From Myxocyprinus asiaticus (Eukaryota; Chordata; Actinopteri; Cypriniformes; Catostomidae): 64,000 bases of DNA. Where the stretch lies: assembly GCF_019703515.2 (NCBI RefSeq), contig NC_059351.1, forward strand, positions 20,396,001-20,460,000, read 5' to 3'. Position 1 is the stretch's first letter; every line of letters starts with the position of its first letter. The notes beneath the pieces were generated by a model. The model did not search any database. It had not been told where the DNA came from and saw nothing but the letters and a program-made list of their open reading frames with translations. Below, piece by piece: positions 43,201 to 56,400 of this stretch. A program made the translations under genes and the position numbers.

Positions 43201-46200
43201 AGTTCACCAGGCGTCCGCCCAGGTTCGGAAGTATCCACCTCACCTTGGTGAAGGACGAAAACGCTGCTACCTTGTGTGCGGAGATCGCTACCCTCCTACA
43301 GAAGGGTGCGATAGAAACTGTCCCTCCGGCCGAGATTGTGAGGGGTTTTACAGCCCCAACTTCATTGTACCAAAAAAAGGCGGTGGGTTGTGGCCAATCT
43401 TGGACCTGCGAGTACTGAACCGGGCTTTACACAGACTCCCGTTCAAGATGCTGACGCAAAAACTCATTCTGGTGAGCGTCTGGCATCAAGATTCGTGGTG
43501 GTAGACCTGAAGGACGCGTACTTCCACGTCTCGATTCTACTTGATTCAACACAGACCCTTCCTGCGGTGTGCATTCGAGGGTCAGGCATATCAGTACAAG
43601 GTCCTCCCTTTCGGTCTGTCCTTGTCCCCTCGCATCTTCACAAAGGTCACAGTGGCAGCTCTTGCCCCGTTAAGGGAGGTGGGCATTCGCATTCTCAACT
43701 ATCTCGACGATTGGCTAAATCTTGCTCACTCTCGGGACATGTTGTGTGCGCACAGGAACCTGGTGCTCTCGCACCTCAGCCGACTAGGGCTTCGGGTAAA
43801 CTGGGAAAAGAGCAAGCTCCTCCCGGTTCAGAGCAATTCTCTTTTCTCAGTTTGGAGTTGGACTCAGTCTCGATGACAGCGCGCCTCACGAATGAGCGTG
43901 CACGGTCAGTGCTGACCTGTCTGAAGGCGTTCAAGGGGCATATGGCATCCTCAGCGGTGGCCACTCTGCTCGGGTTGATGCATATGAGACTGCTTCAGCA
44001 CTGGCTTCAGACTCGAGTCCCAAGATGGGCATGGTGCTGCGGGACACATCGCGTGGTCATCACGCTGGAATCTCCATGTCTGGATGGGACACGGAAGACC
44101 AAAGCGGTCTACCACCCGCAGTGGTAGACACGATCACTCAGGCTAGGGCCCCCTCTATGAGGCGCCTGTTTGCCTTTAAGTGCGTCTGTTCACTAAGTGG
44201 TGTTCTTCCCAACGTGAAGACCCCCAGAGATGCGCAGTCAGATTGGTGCTTTCCTTCCTGTAGGAGAGGTTGGAAGGGCGGCTGTCCCCTTCCACCTTGA
44301 AGGTATATGTAGCCGCTATAGCGGCACACCATGACACAGTAAGTCTTTAGGGAAGCATGACCTGATCATCAGGTTCCTGAGAGGCACCAGGAGGCTGAAT
44401 CCCTCCAGACCGCACCTCGTTCCCTCATGGGACCTCTCTGTAGTACTTCAGGGTCTACAGAGAGCCCCCTTTTAACCTTTGCAGTCAGCTGAGCTTAAGG
44501 CACTCTCCTTGAAGACTGCCCTCCTGACTGTGCTCACTTCCATCAAGAGGGTAGTAGACCTGCAAGCATTCTCTGTCAGCGAAACGTGCCTGGAGTTCAG
44601 TCCGGGCTACTCTCACGTGATCCTGAGACCCCAACCAGGCTATGTGCCCAAGGTTCCCACAACCCCTTTTAGGGACCAGGTGGTGAACCTGCAAGCGCTG
44701 CCCCAGGAGGAGGCAGACCCAGCCCTGACGTTGCTGTGTCTGGTGCGTGCTTTACGCATCTATTTGGATCGCACGCAGAGCTTTAGAGTCTCTGAGCAGC
44801 TCTTTGTCTGCTTTGGTGGACAGCGGAAAGAAAGCGCTGTCTCCAAGCAGAGGATCGCCCACTGGCTCATTGACGCCATAACTATGGCATATCACGCCCA
44901 GGACGTGCCGCTCCCGGTAGGGCTATGAGCCCATTCTACCAGGGGTGTAGCGGCCTCCTGGGCCTTGGCCAGTGGCGCCTCTCTAACAGATATTTGCAGA
45001 GCAGCAGGCTGGGCAACACCCAACACCTTTGCGAAGTTCTACAACCTCCGGGTGGAACCGGTTTCATCCGGGTGTATCGCTTGCACATAGTGCCTTTCAC
45101 CTCCCCTGAGCTGAAGACGTGTGCCGTTAACTCCCAGTAGTGTTCACAAACTATGTTCTCTGGTTGACTTCCTCCGAGCCCTGTGACAGTCAAGTTTTCG
45201 GAGAGACTCGCTACCGGCCCAGTACATGTGCTAACTAAAGCCCTGTACTGGGGTAGGTGCTCCGCATGTGGCGGTTCCCCGTAGGTAACCCCATGCAATG
45301 TATATCTTCCACTAATTCATTTCCCTGTTGGCAAACTGCATCTTCCTTGGGCAGAGGCCCCTCTGCCCCAGTCTCCATGCTTGTAGTAACTCCTCCCCCG
45401 TAGGGAAGGACCTACCATGGGACTTCTCCACATGGCATACTTCCGACATAGCTCGGCAAGACCATGTGACATATTTCCACTTAAATACCCCCCTCTCTCT
45501 GGGCGAGGTGTGGTCTCCGTGGTGTCCTCCCCTTGGGAGGGACACCCCCCCGACTAGACCTGGTCGGCCCTGTCGGATAATCCCCCTTTTTTTTGGGGAG
45601 TGAAAAAAAAGGGGATAAGAGGCCACGACTGGGCTAGCCCATCTCTATCTTTTGGGTAGTCAACTTGTCCCAAAGGGCCGTTCGGCACTCATAACAGTGT
45701 TGGGGGAGGTTATGTGTCGGCCTGGTGCGCTGGCTACAAGGCACACAGTGGTCTGCCCGTCACACAACGCCAGTTCACATAACACAGTTCAGCCAGTTGC
45801 GGCGTTTTGTATAGGGAACACTAGTGTCACTACATCAACACAACACTGAGTGAGTGACAGATAGGGAACATCCTGGTTACTTGCGTAACCCCCATTCCCA
45901 GATGGAGGGAACGAGAAATTGTGTCCCTCCTGCCACAACGCTGAACTACCCGCTGAAATGGCCGGGACCTTGTCTCGGCTCCTCAGCATAAAATCTGAAT
46001 GAGTGGTTGCATACCAGCTCCTTTTATACCCGTATGTCCGGGGGAGTGGTATGCAAATACCACTCGCCAATTTTCATTGGCCTTTTATCAAAGACCAGAG
46101 GTGTCTCGGGCTCCCAAGATTGACCCCTAGTGTCACTACATCAACACAACGTCTCGTTCCCTCCATCAGGGAATGGAGGTTACGCAAGTAACCAGGACTT

Positions 46201-46487
46201 ATGTTATAAGCCAATATTATTTGCTAATGAATAAATATTTGTCTGGGGGAAAATTATGTAAATGAAAGCATTGAAACACAAAATGCTTTAATCTAAACGA
46301 AAAAGGCTTCCATTGTTGATAATAACATCTATAAACCGAAATCAAATGAATACAAATTAATCTATTTTCAGCATTTACTTTAGAATTAAATTAATAAAAA
46401 GGGGTATTATTTCAATCTGTTTTTAAGCCTTTTTAAGTTTTTAATATTTTTATTGGCTTTTAATCTTTAAATGGAGTATATACTATA

Positions 46488-46525
<38 letters not shown>

Positions 46526-49500
46526 CTGTGTTTGTGTGTATGTGTGTGTGTGTGTGTGTGTGCTCAATGGTCTATTCCACTCAAAACAATACTTTAATTA
46601 CAATAAGAGTTGTCCTATTTCTCTGCAGGTTACAAGTGAAATAATCTCTTACCTTCACAAACAGTTCAATGCAAGGAAATCCCAATTTCTTTGCTGCTAC
46701 ATCAAACCAAGCCATCATAAAATATTTAGATTTTTACATGTCTTACATTCAAGTTCTGAGACAATATTAAATGCAAAGACTGGAAAACTCTTTAGTCAAA
46801 AAAATAAAAAAATAAATAAATTGTCTGGATCTACAGTATGAAAGTATTTTGACTCAGTTCTTTGCTTTTAACATACAAAATATTGACTGATTTTAATTTT
46901 GTAAGAATGTGTCTTCCTGTTCTGTGGGTGTTTGGGGAGGAGAACACTGACCAAGATACGCAGAACGAGACACTTGTTCTTTGTTATACAGACACAATCA
47001 GCAATAGAGAAGCCGTTTATGAGGCGTGTGTTATGAATAAGAATATAAGAATGTCCTTTAGGCCTTTATGATGATGGAAATTCCTTTTATGAAGAGCAAA
47101 ATTGCACAGTGATAAAAACAAGAACATACAGGTGTAGATGCTTAAATATCAAATATTAGCAGGCATACATTTCTAGTGTCTGTGTAGGTTCTTATCCTAA
47201 ACTGCTTGTGTATGTGCTTTTGTTTGGGGGTGGTGTTATGGCTTGAGTGGGTTTACAACTATGCTACTATGTTTATGCAGTCTGGAGGTTGTGGGAATGA
47301 TTTTGTGATGTCTGGAGCAACCTCATCGCAATAATCAAAGAACCATTTAGAACATCCTATCAACCGCATACAAAGAGTTTTGAACACATTAGCAACCACA
47401 TTATGCACTAAAAACACTCAGAACACCTTAGCAACCACATAGACATAAGCTAAAAAACACTAAGACCACCTTACCAGCCGCATAGCAATGTGCTAAAAAC
47501 TGCTTACAACACCTAAGCAACCACTTAGTAATTTGCTAAAAAGCACTAAGATGATATAAGTTATTACACCTTAGCGACCACACAGCAATGTTCTAAAAAC
47601 TGCTTAGAACACCTTAGCGTCCACATAGAAATTTGCTAAAAACCATTAAGACCTTACCAACAGCATAGCGATATGCTAAAAAACACTTAGAAAACCTTAG
47701 CATCCGTAAAGCAATGTGCTAAAAACAACTAAGAACATCTTAGCATCCGCATGTGCTAAAAACCACTAAGAACACCTTAGCATCAGCATATCAATGTGCT
47801 AAAAACTGTTTAGAACGACTTTGCTACCATACAGCGATGTGCTAAAAACTGATTAGAACACTTTAGCATACGCATAGCAATGCGCTAAAAACCACCTACT
47901 ATGAAATGCGCTAAAAAAAAACACTTCAAACAAATTAGGAACTGCTTAGCAATATGCTAAAAAACACTTAGAACACCTTAGCAACAGCATAGCAAAGATC
48001 TTAGAACACATTAGCAAACGCATAACAATGCACTAAAAACACTTGGAACGCCTTAGCAACCGCTTAGCAATGCCCTGGCAACCACCAACAGCCTATCATT
48101 GTGGTTGAGAGTTTTGCATGGGAAAGTTCCGAATTATTATTGAGGAGCTTTGTTCCACAGCAAATCTCAGATCCCTCTCATAACTGACCCAGGCCAACAA
48201 TCTTAATCAGATTACAGTTTACAGGAATGCTAAGAGATTAACCCACTACACCTCTAGTACTCTACACAGAGAGAAAGACAAGTGTGCAGTTAATGGTGGC
48301 CTATTTTCTAACATATAAATAAACACCTGGGGTACAAGTATTTATGTGTGTTAAATAATCCACATACACACAAATAGACTGTACTCATTAAATTATAGTG
48401 CAGAGCCAAAAGCATCATTCAAGCCACCAAAAAATAAGGGGGAAAAAACTGTTTATCAATAAATAATAGGCACAGGTGCATCATTAATAAAATAACTGTG
48501 TGCGTATGCCATCGGTTACATGCTGCTTACCAAAACAATATTACTACAATGGAAAAAAAAAATTACGATAAGACACAAAATGAACGCTGGCCGTAATTTG
48601 TGATTTGTTGCAAGCCGAAACATGCAGAGAGACTGTAGGAGTTGTTCTTTTCACAATACCCATATCCATAGTTAAACTTCTGCATACACAATGACGTCTT
48701 TGTTACGGGAATCACTCTACTGAAACATAAGGATGGATTAAGAGCATTTTTAGCAGACTTAATGTCCTGCTGCTCACAGCCTCCTTCATATCACAAGAAT
48801 TTGACTCTGTGTGCATTCTGAATATTTCAGAAAATTTAATGAAACTCCACAAAGCTTAAAACTATTAGTGTTGTATTATAGTTTGGTCAAGCACAGCAGT
48901 TAAAAAAACTGTAACTATACTGTATGTACAGTGGCCTAACAAACTCTTTGGAGACTTTGTCAGTTTCAAATGTCTGGATGTCATTACATTAGATAGCATA
49001 ATATCAAGTGTCATCTGTACTCAAATGCTACTGCTTTATTTTTAAATAAATGTCACTTGTTTTCTTGTTTTGTTTTCTCACTGATTTTTGAGAAAAGGGA
49101 CAAAGCATGTCTTACATATAAGATCTTTGTTAAAAATCAAGAAATTCATAATAATAAAAATACTGGAAAAGTTAAATCTAAAGGGAATGTGTATACTCAG
49201 GGCATTTATTACTTATATTTTTAAATAATTTCATTAATTTTTTTTTTTTTTTTTTTTTAAATGCATGCTCTATACTTGGAAACACATGTAACTTAACCTG
49301 TCCTCAGCAAGAGGTCACCATGTTAAACTGCCAAACAAAGTGTTTAAAAATGCAACAAATTCATAAATATAAATATCAAATGAAAGGTAAGTATCTGTAG
49401 GATATCAAACAATATACTGTATGAAGTAAACTTTAAAAAATATTTTCCATAAAAAAATATCAAAGTTGTGTCCATTTTGTGTCAACTTTTTTTTTTTTTT

Positions 49501-50412
49501 TTTTTAATAGTCCTGAATAAATCAGACAATGTCATGGTCAGCAAAAACTCTGAGTACCCCTTTCCCACTTCATGCTCATGGTGGTAAGTTATATATATTT
49601 GAAACAAACAATGTTTAAGTCTCTGTGGTCACAGCTTCAACATGTCAACTCCGTCATTCCCATTATGATCATTTCTGTTATAGAGGCAGCTTCAACTGAG
49701 GAAAAAAAACGAAATGGCTCCAGTGTACAACACATGGTTAATATAAAAAAAATACTTTTTTATCTTTTATTTTGTCAACTCAGAATTTTCAGAATAGTGT
49801 GAAAACAGAAAAAAAAAATAAAAATAATAGAATGTATTTTGTTACTTTTTACTGAATGATTATTTAATATATTGCTGTCAGTTGAGACATGTCCTCAGCA
49901 CTTTCTGAAAAAGCTTTTATCAGGTACACTACCGTTCAAAAGTTTGGGCTCACTTGCCTGAAAAGATTCTCAAGATCTTAAAAACCTTTTGATCTGAAGG
50001 CGAATGCTTAAATGTTTGAAATTAGTTTTGTAGACAAAAATACAATTGTGCCAACATATTAATTTATTTAATTACAAAACTAAAATTGTATTAAAAAAAA
50101 AAAAAAAGTTTTTGAAATGGATGATTTGGACCGAATAATTAAGAAAAGTAGCTAATAAGTGCCCAGCATATAGATGGGAACTCCTTCAATACTGTTTAAA
50201 AAGCATCCCAGGGTGATACCTCAAAAAAGTTGGTTTAGAAAATGTCAAGAGTACATTTCTGCAAAATCTAGGCAAAGGGTGACTACTTTGAAGATGCTAA
50301 AATATAACATTTTGGATTTATTTTGGATTTTTTAGTCACAACATAATTCCCATATTTCCATTTCTATTATTCCATAGTTGTGATGACTTTACTATTATTC
50401 TAAAATGTGAAA

Positions 50413-50444
<32 letters not shown>

Positions 50445-53400
50445 GAGTAAGTGACCCTAAACTTTTGAACGGTAGTGTATGTGTATAATCCAGATGAAAC
50501 ATCTCCAGTTATTGAGTAGGAGTTCCTATTTCATCTGATCTCTGTATGTTTCGATTGGCAATCCGGCGCTGGAATGTGTTATTTTGAATTTTATGATAAA
50601 TGTTTGTTGTGGCTGTTATAAGTGTTGTTTAGTGTCAGCAGTTCTTTCTGCAGCTCACACTCTTTTCTGGGAAATAGAAAAGCAAAATATGTCCCCTATT
50701 GTGATTGCCTTCTTGGCCGTATTGTTTGTGTGTATGTAGAGCATGTGTTTTGTCTTTTTCTACCTCTCTCTTAATCGCCCAGGTGTGGGGTAAGGTGAGC
50801 TGATTGTTAATCAGTGTTCCATGGCTGGGTTGTGTGATGGGAGATGGGTGTTGGGAGACAAGTGTTCGTGAGCTGTGTTCATTAATGTTCTCTTGCAGAA
50901 TCCCTCTGCTGGAGCAGAGAGTTTTTGGTTGTCGCTGTCTGAACTTGGGAGTTAGCTGTTTTTTCAAATACAAAACTTTCAATAAATATGTCTGTGTTTC
51001 CGCTACTCTCGTCTTCCTGCATCTTTTATTGCATTTTATTTTTAAAGTGTAACACCCATCCACTGACATACAGATGCAATCTTGGTTTATTACAATAAAA
51101 AGTTATATTTGGGTGAATTAGAAACCAGAACCTCTAAAAACTAGATGTAGAAAGTAACCACTAGACCAATCAGTCATGTTATTGATTAAATTGCTGATAT
51201 ATGTGTTCATCTAATGACTAACAAAATCCCAAGACTGACTGTGGCAAATATACAGATGAATTATCATATTATGTGAAATATCTATTTGAGTGCTGGAATC
51301 GGTCATAAAGAATGACTGTTGATCAAAATAGGTAATTTAAAATAATCTTTTACTGTGCATAACATAATTAATATTCATGAGTTTCGCAGCACTGCCACAC
51401 AAAATACAGTTTTACTAGACTTTATTTTTATTTAGGACTAACTTTGTGTTAATGTTCCCTTTCAAATGGCTTATTCCAGCTGTTGCAAAGTTGATAGGCT
51501 TAAAGGATTTTATTAGCAGAATAATACTGGATATGCATGCACTCTCATACTTAACAAAATAAAACAATTTGGCCTGCATAAGGTGGTGAAGTTTATTCCA
51601 GATGGCCAGTTTTATGCCAAGCTAAGGAACATTTAGAATTTGTTGATGTGTTTAATAGACAATGTCTTGGTACTCTGGAGATTTTTATTTATTTTTCATG
51701 TTGGCAAATCAGTAGCAAAATGGTTACTATGTGTGGTTCCTGTGGAAAAGCAGTTGTATTGTATTGTAATGACTCCAATTAATTAACTAGTACTTGTTGC
51801 AATGAAGCTTGGTACCTTAATCCATAAGAACTACGCATGGGCACTTGCTTTGGTGTTGCCACCCCTCATAGTCTTGCTTTGGTCTGCCACCCCATGAAAA
51901 ATTTCTGATTTAAGTTCGCCAAACTTTGCTACACATTCGTTCAGTTGTGGCACTTTTGTCTTGCATGGAGGAAAAACTGGATGGCTCACAACCTCCTCCA
52001 GTTAAATGAGGGAAAGACAGAGATTATGATTTTTGGGACCGCTGGAGGTTGTGTGGATATAGCCACTAATTTATGTCCATGGTCAGCTTATTTGCACAAA
52101 CAAAGTTGTTTTTGACCCGGATCTTAAATTTGATAAGCAAATCAATGCTGCGGTTAAGAGCTGTTTTTTCCAGCTTAGATCCATTGCTAAAGTTAAACCA
52201 ATTCTCTTAGCTAAGGATTTAGAGAAGGTAAAACATGCTTTTATTTCATCTCGTTTAGATTATTGCAATGTTCTTTATGTTGGGACCTCTCAGGCTTCGA
52301 TTTTGCAGCTGCAGTTAGTTCAGAATACGGCGGCCAGGTTGCTCGTGAATGCGAAGAAGAGGGACCATATTTCTCCAATATTGGCCGTGCTTCAGTGGCT
52401 GATGGTTGAGCCCAGGATCAAATTTAAGGTCCTGATGTATGTTTTTAAAGCAGTGCATGGAATGGCTCCTGCTTATGTTCCTCACCTCATCACTTTTCAC
52501 CAGTCTTCTAGATTAAGATCAGCAAACAAGCTATTTCTTACTATTCCATGATCGCACTTAAAACTCAAAGAGGATCGAGCCTTTTCTGTCATGGGTCCGA
52601 GGCTGTGGAACAGCTTGCTACATGAAATTAGAGCCACCACCGCTATCACTATTTTTAAAGCTTGTTTAAAAAATTACTTGTTTTCTTTGGCTTTTAAGTA
52701 GCTGGGTCTGGTGTATTGTGTTTTTAAGTGGTGTTTTAAGTGTATTTTGTTTTATGTTTTATTGTGTTATACAAGTGTAGTTGAAAAGTGCTTTATAATT
52801 AAATGAAATTAATAATGTAAAAAAAAAAAAAAAGTTATTTACTATACCTTTTTATTCAATTTATTATTTATTTATTTATTTATTTTATTATCACATTTTA
52901 TTTTAAATTAACTCAATATTTTAAGGCAACCAGGTTACATACCTTTTAAGTTAAACCAAAATAATTTCTTACAGTGCATACTTTAGCACATTACCGCATT
53001 CACCATGGTCAAAATACATAAAATTCGATTTGTCCCCTTTTTTAATAAGTAATATGAAATTTCAATGACCTTTTGACCACTCAAATTGAAATGTCCCCGT
53101 TTTTCATTTCAGAAATCTGGCCACCTTAATTTACATATTTAGAGGCATCTATCAAAATGAATAACATTAAGGATTGTTCATAACAGTCATGTTTACTAGA
53201 CAGAGAATAACAGCTGAACAACTGAGCAGTATATTTAAGACACTTATGCAATTAGTAGTGGACACAGTAAATGTTTCTGCTGATCACAAGAGCTGCTGTT
53301 ATTTTAGGAAACTGTATGCTAGCCTGGCTAACAGTGCTAACAATGGAAAGTAACCTTCCAACTAATACAAAATTAAAGCCTAATTGAGTGTTTACTTTAT

Positions 53401-56400
53401 TGTTCTATCTAACATTGTCTCTACAGAAATCCAGATTTAGTTTGGCTTTTGTCTTAACGACAGCCTGTGCAGTACATACAGTACATAGCATTTATGACTT
53501 TCTTACAAAAATATAACATGCTAACCACATTTTCACCAAAATACCATAGTTACACTTATTTTTACAGCAATAAAGTTGTGGCAACTTGGTTTTAGTGACC
53601 CCTGTCAAACAAAATATTCTTATTACACTTTTTGAAGGAGATCTTATTTTACTGCACGAACTGAATAGCCACATGTGTCGCTTATTCGTAATAATTTTTG
53701 GACTAGAAACAAATTTGACGAGATTTTTTATGTGAATAAATAACAGTACATTTCTAGTTTTAACATTATTTGAACTTTAGACCTGTTTAATTGGACAAGA
53801 AAAACTAGCTTCATACCATATGACTATGAAGGCAAGTCAGTAGCAAAACTCGAGAGCTTGCATATTTGGATTTGAGAACATGTACAAAAAAAATTTGTAC
53901 TCATAAGTTGAAACTTACACTTACAACACCGATGTGAAAACTTGTAAAATAAAAATTTGAAATTGAATGTTGCAATCTGCTTGGGTTTTGAATTCACAAT
54001 TGCAGACAAGTAGTCACAAATGTGTAAAATGACATTCACATAAATACAACTACAGACACATACTTGTATTACACATTAACTTTTGTACTTCAATTCATTT
54101 TTGCAGTACAACCACAAATCGTCACTTACAACCTCTCAAATCTGGCTTATTTCACATCGGTACAGTGTGTAAATTTCGACTTGCAAATACAAATATTTAT
54201 TGTACAAATTCGCAAATCCAAATATGCAAGCTCTCGAATTTTGCTACTGATTTATCTTCATCCCCCCAAAATTTTGGACTCACACCATTGGCATATAATT
54301 CAACAATGGGTGCTGAAGTCAACTGATTTTAGTAATAGACCTACAGTTGAAGTCAGAAGTTTACATACACTTTGAAGTCATTAAAACCCATTTTTTAACC
54401 ACTCCACAGATTTCAAATGAGCAAATTATAGTTTTGGAAAGTCGTTTAGGACTTTGTGCATGACACAAGTACTTTTTCCAACAATTGTTTACAGACATAT
54501 GGCTTCACTTTTAATTAACTATATCACAATTCCAGTGGGTCAGAAGTTTACATATACTAAGTTAACTGTGCCTTTAAGCAGCTTGGAAAATTCCAGAAAA
54601 TGATATCAAGCCTTTAGGCAATTAGCCAATTAGGCTAATTGGCTAATTGGAGTCAATTGGAGGTGTATCTGTGGATGTATTTTAAGGCCTACCTTCGAAC
54701 TCAGTGCCTCTTTGCTTGACATCATGGGAAAATCAAAAGAAATCAGCTAAGACCTCAGAAAAAAAAAAAGAAAAAAAATGTGGACCTCCACAAGTCTGGT
54801 TCATCCTTGGGAGCAATTTCCAAATGCCTGAAGGTACCATGTTCATCTGTATAAAAAACTGTATGCAATTACAAACACCATGGGACCAACGCAGCCATCA
54901 TACCGCTCAGGAAAGAGACACATTCTGTCTCCTAGAGACTGTCTCCTATGAACGTAGTTTGGTGCGAAAAGTGCAGATCAATCCCAGAACAACAGCAAAG
55001 GACCTTGTGAAGCTGCTGGAGGAAACAGGTAGACAAGTATCTATATCCACAGTAAAACGAGTCCTATATAGACATAACCTGAAAGGCTGCTAAGCAAGGA
55101 AGAAGCTAATGCTCCAAAACCACCATAAAAGCCAGACTACAGTTTGCAAGTGCACATGGGGACAAAGATCTTACTTTTTGGAGAAATGTCCTCTGATCTG
55201 ATGAAACAAAAATGTAACATTTTGGCCATAATGACCATTGTTATGTTTGGAGGAAAAAAGGTGAGGCTTGCAAGCTGAAGAACACCATCCCAACCGTGAA
55301 GCATGGGGGTGGCAGCATCATGTTGTGGGGGTTCTTTGCTACAGGAGGGACTGGTGCACTTCACAAAATAGATGGCATCTTGTGGAAGGAAAATTATGTG
55401 GCTATATTGAAGCAACATCTCAAGACATCTGCCATGAAGTTAAAGCTTGGTTGCAAATGGGTCTTCCAAATGGACAATGACCCCAAGCATACCTCCAAAG
55501 TTGAGGCAAAATGGCTTAAGGACAAGGTATTGGAGTGGCCATCACAAAGCCCTGACCTCAGTCTGATAGAAAATTTGTGGGCAGAACTGAAAAAGCATGT
55601 GCGAGCAAGGAGGCCTACAAACCTGACTCAGTTACACCAGTTATGTCTGGAATGGGCAAAATTCCAGCAACTTTTTTGAGAAGCTTGTGGAAGTCTGCCC
55701 AAAACATTTGACCCAAGTTAAACAATTTAAAGACAATTCTACCAAATACTAACAAAGTATATGTAAACTTCTGACCCACTGGGAATGTGATGAAAGAAAT
55801 AAAAGCTAAAATAAATCTTTCTCTCTACTATTATTCTGACATTTCACATTCTTAAAATAAAGTAGTGATCCTAACTGACCTAATACAGGGAATGCTTTCT
55901 ACAATTAAATGTCAGGAATTGTGAAAACTGAGTTTAAATGTATTTGGCTAAGGTGTATGTAAACGTCTGACTTCAACTGTACTTATCTCTGTGTAAAAAT
56001 AAAATAATGATGGTGCCACCTTTCTTGGGTTCTTTTTTTACCTGTAGTTTTGCTCCAAATCATAGGTAAGAATTGTTATTTTGACTCCCCGCTCTACAAA
56101 ATAATGGATTGCTAAGTAAATATTGATCCATGGCATTTAAAATTTTGGCTTTCATAATCATGTGTTTATCTTTCTTCAGAAAAAGTAAGAACAAAATGAA
56201 AAAAAAAAAATTAGGCAGGGAAGTTTCTGAAATTTGGTTAATTTGACACGAATAACCCTATTATTATTTTCCAGGATAACAATAACTGTAGTCATTATGG
56301 TACTTTGGTGAAAATGTGGTTACCATAGTAAACTTTGAGAACAAATGAAAACCTATGTGCTTTTCTTCCATTGCGCTGTAATACTCCTGTACACAAAGAC

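Larger units (their letters stand above)
39219..46196 (+). mobile_element. DIRS-type retroelement 2, plus strand, split by LTR copy B
   Basis: The left repeat starts TCCCTATCTGTCACTCACTC and carries TATAAAAGGAGCTGG. The right end shows the matching complementary repeats and finishes GCAAGTAACCAGGA. Domain order is gag (41536), reverse transcriptase (about 43070-43880), residual RNase H and tyrosine recombinase (about 44080-45090). Excluding the LTR insert it is about 5.1 kb. All frames are broken. It is antisense to clic6, in intron 1. Confidence 0.85.

Noticed and set aside
43070..45100. Stand-alone reverse transcriptase plus tyrosine recombinase as a novel system
   Set aside because: Domain order, complementary repeats and decayed frames are those of a DIRS retroelement, seen twice in the window.
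47325..48100. CRISPR-like array
   Set aside because: Units are diverged and contiguous with no unique spacers, and the host is a vertebrate; it is a degenerate minisatellite.
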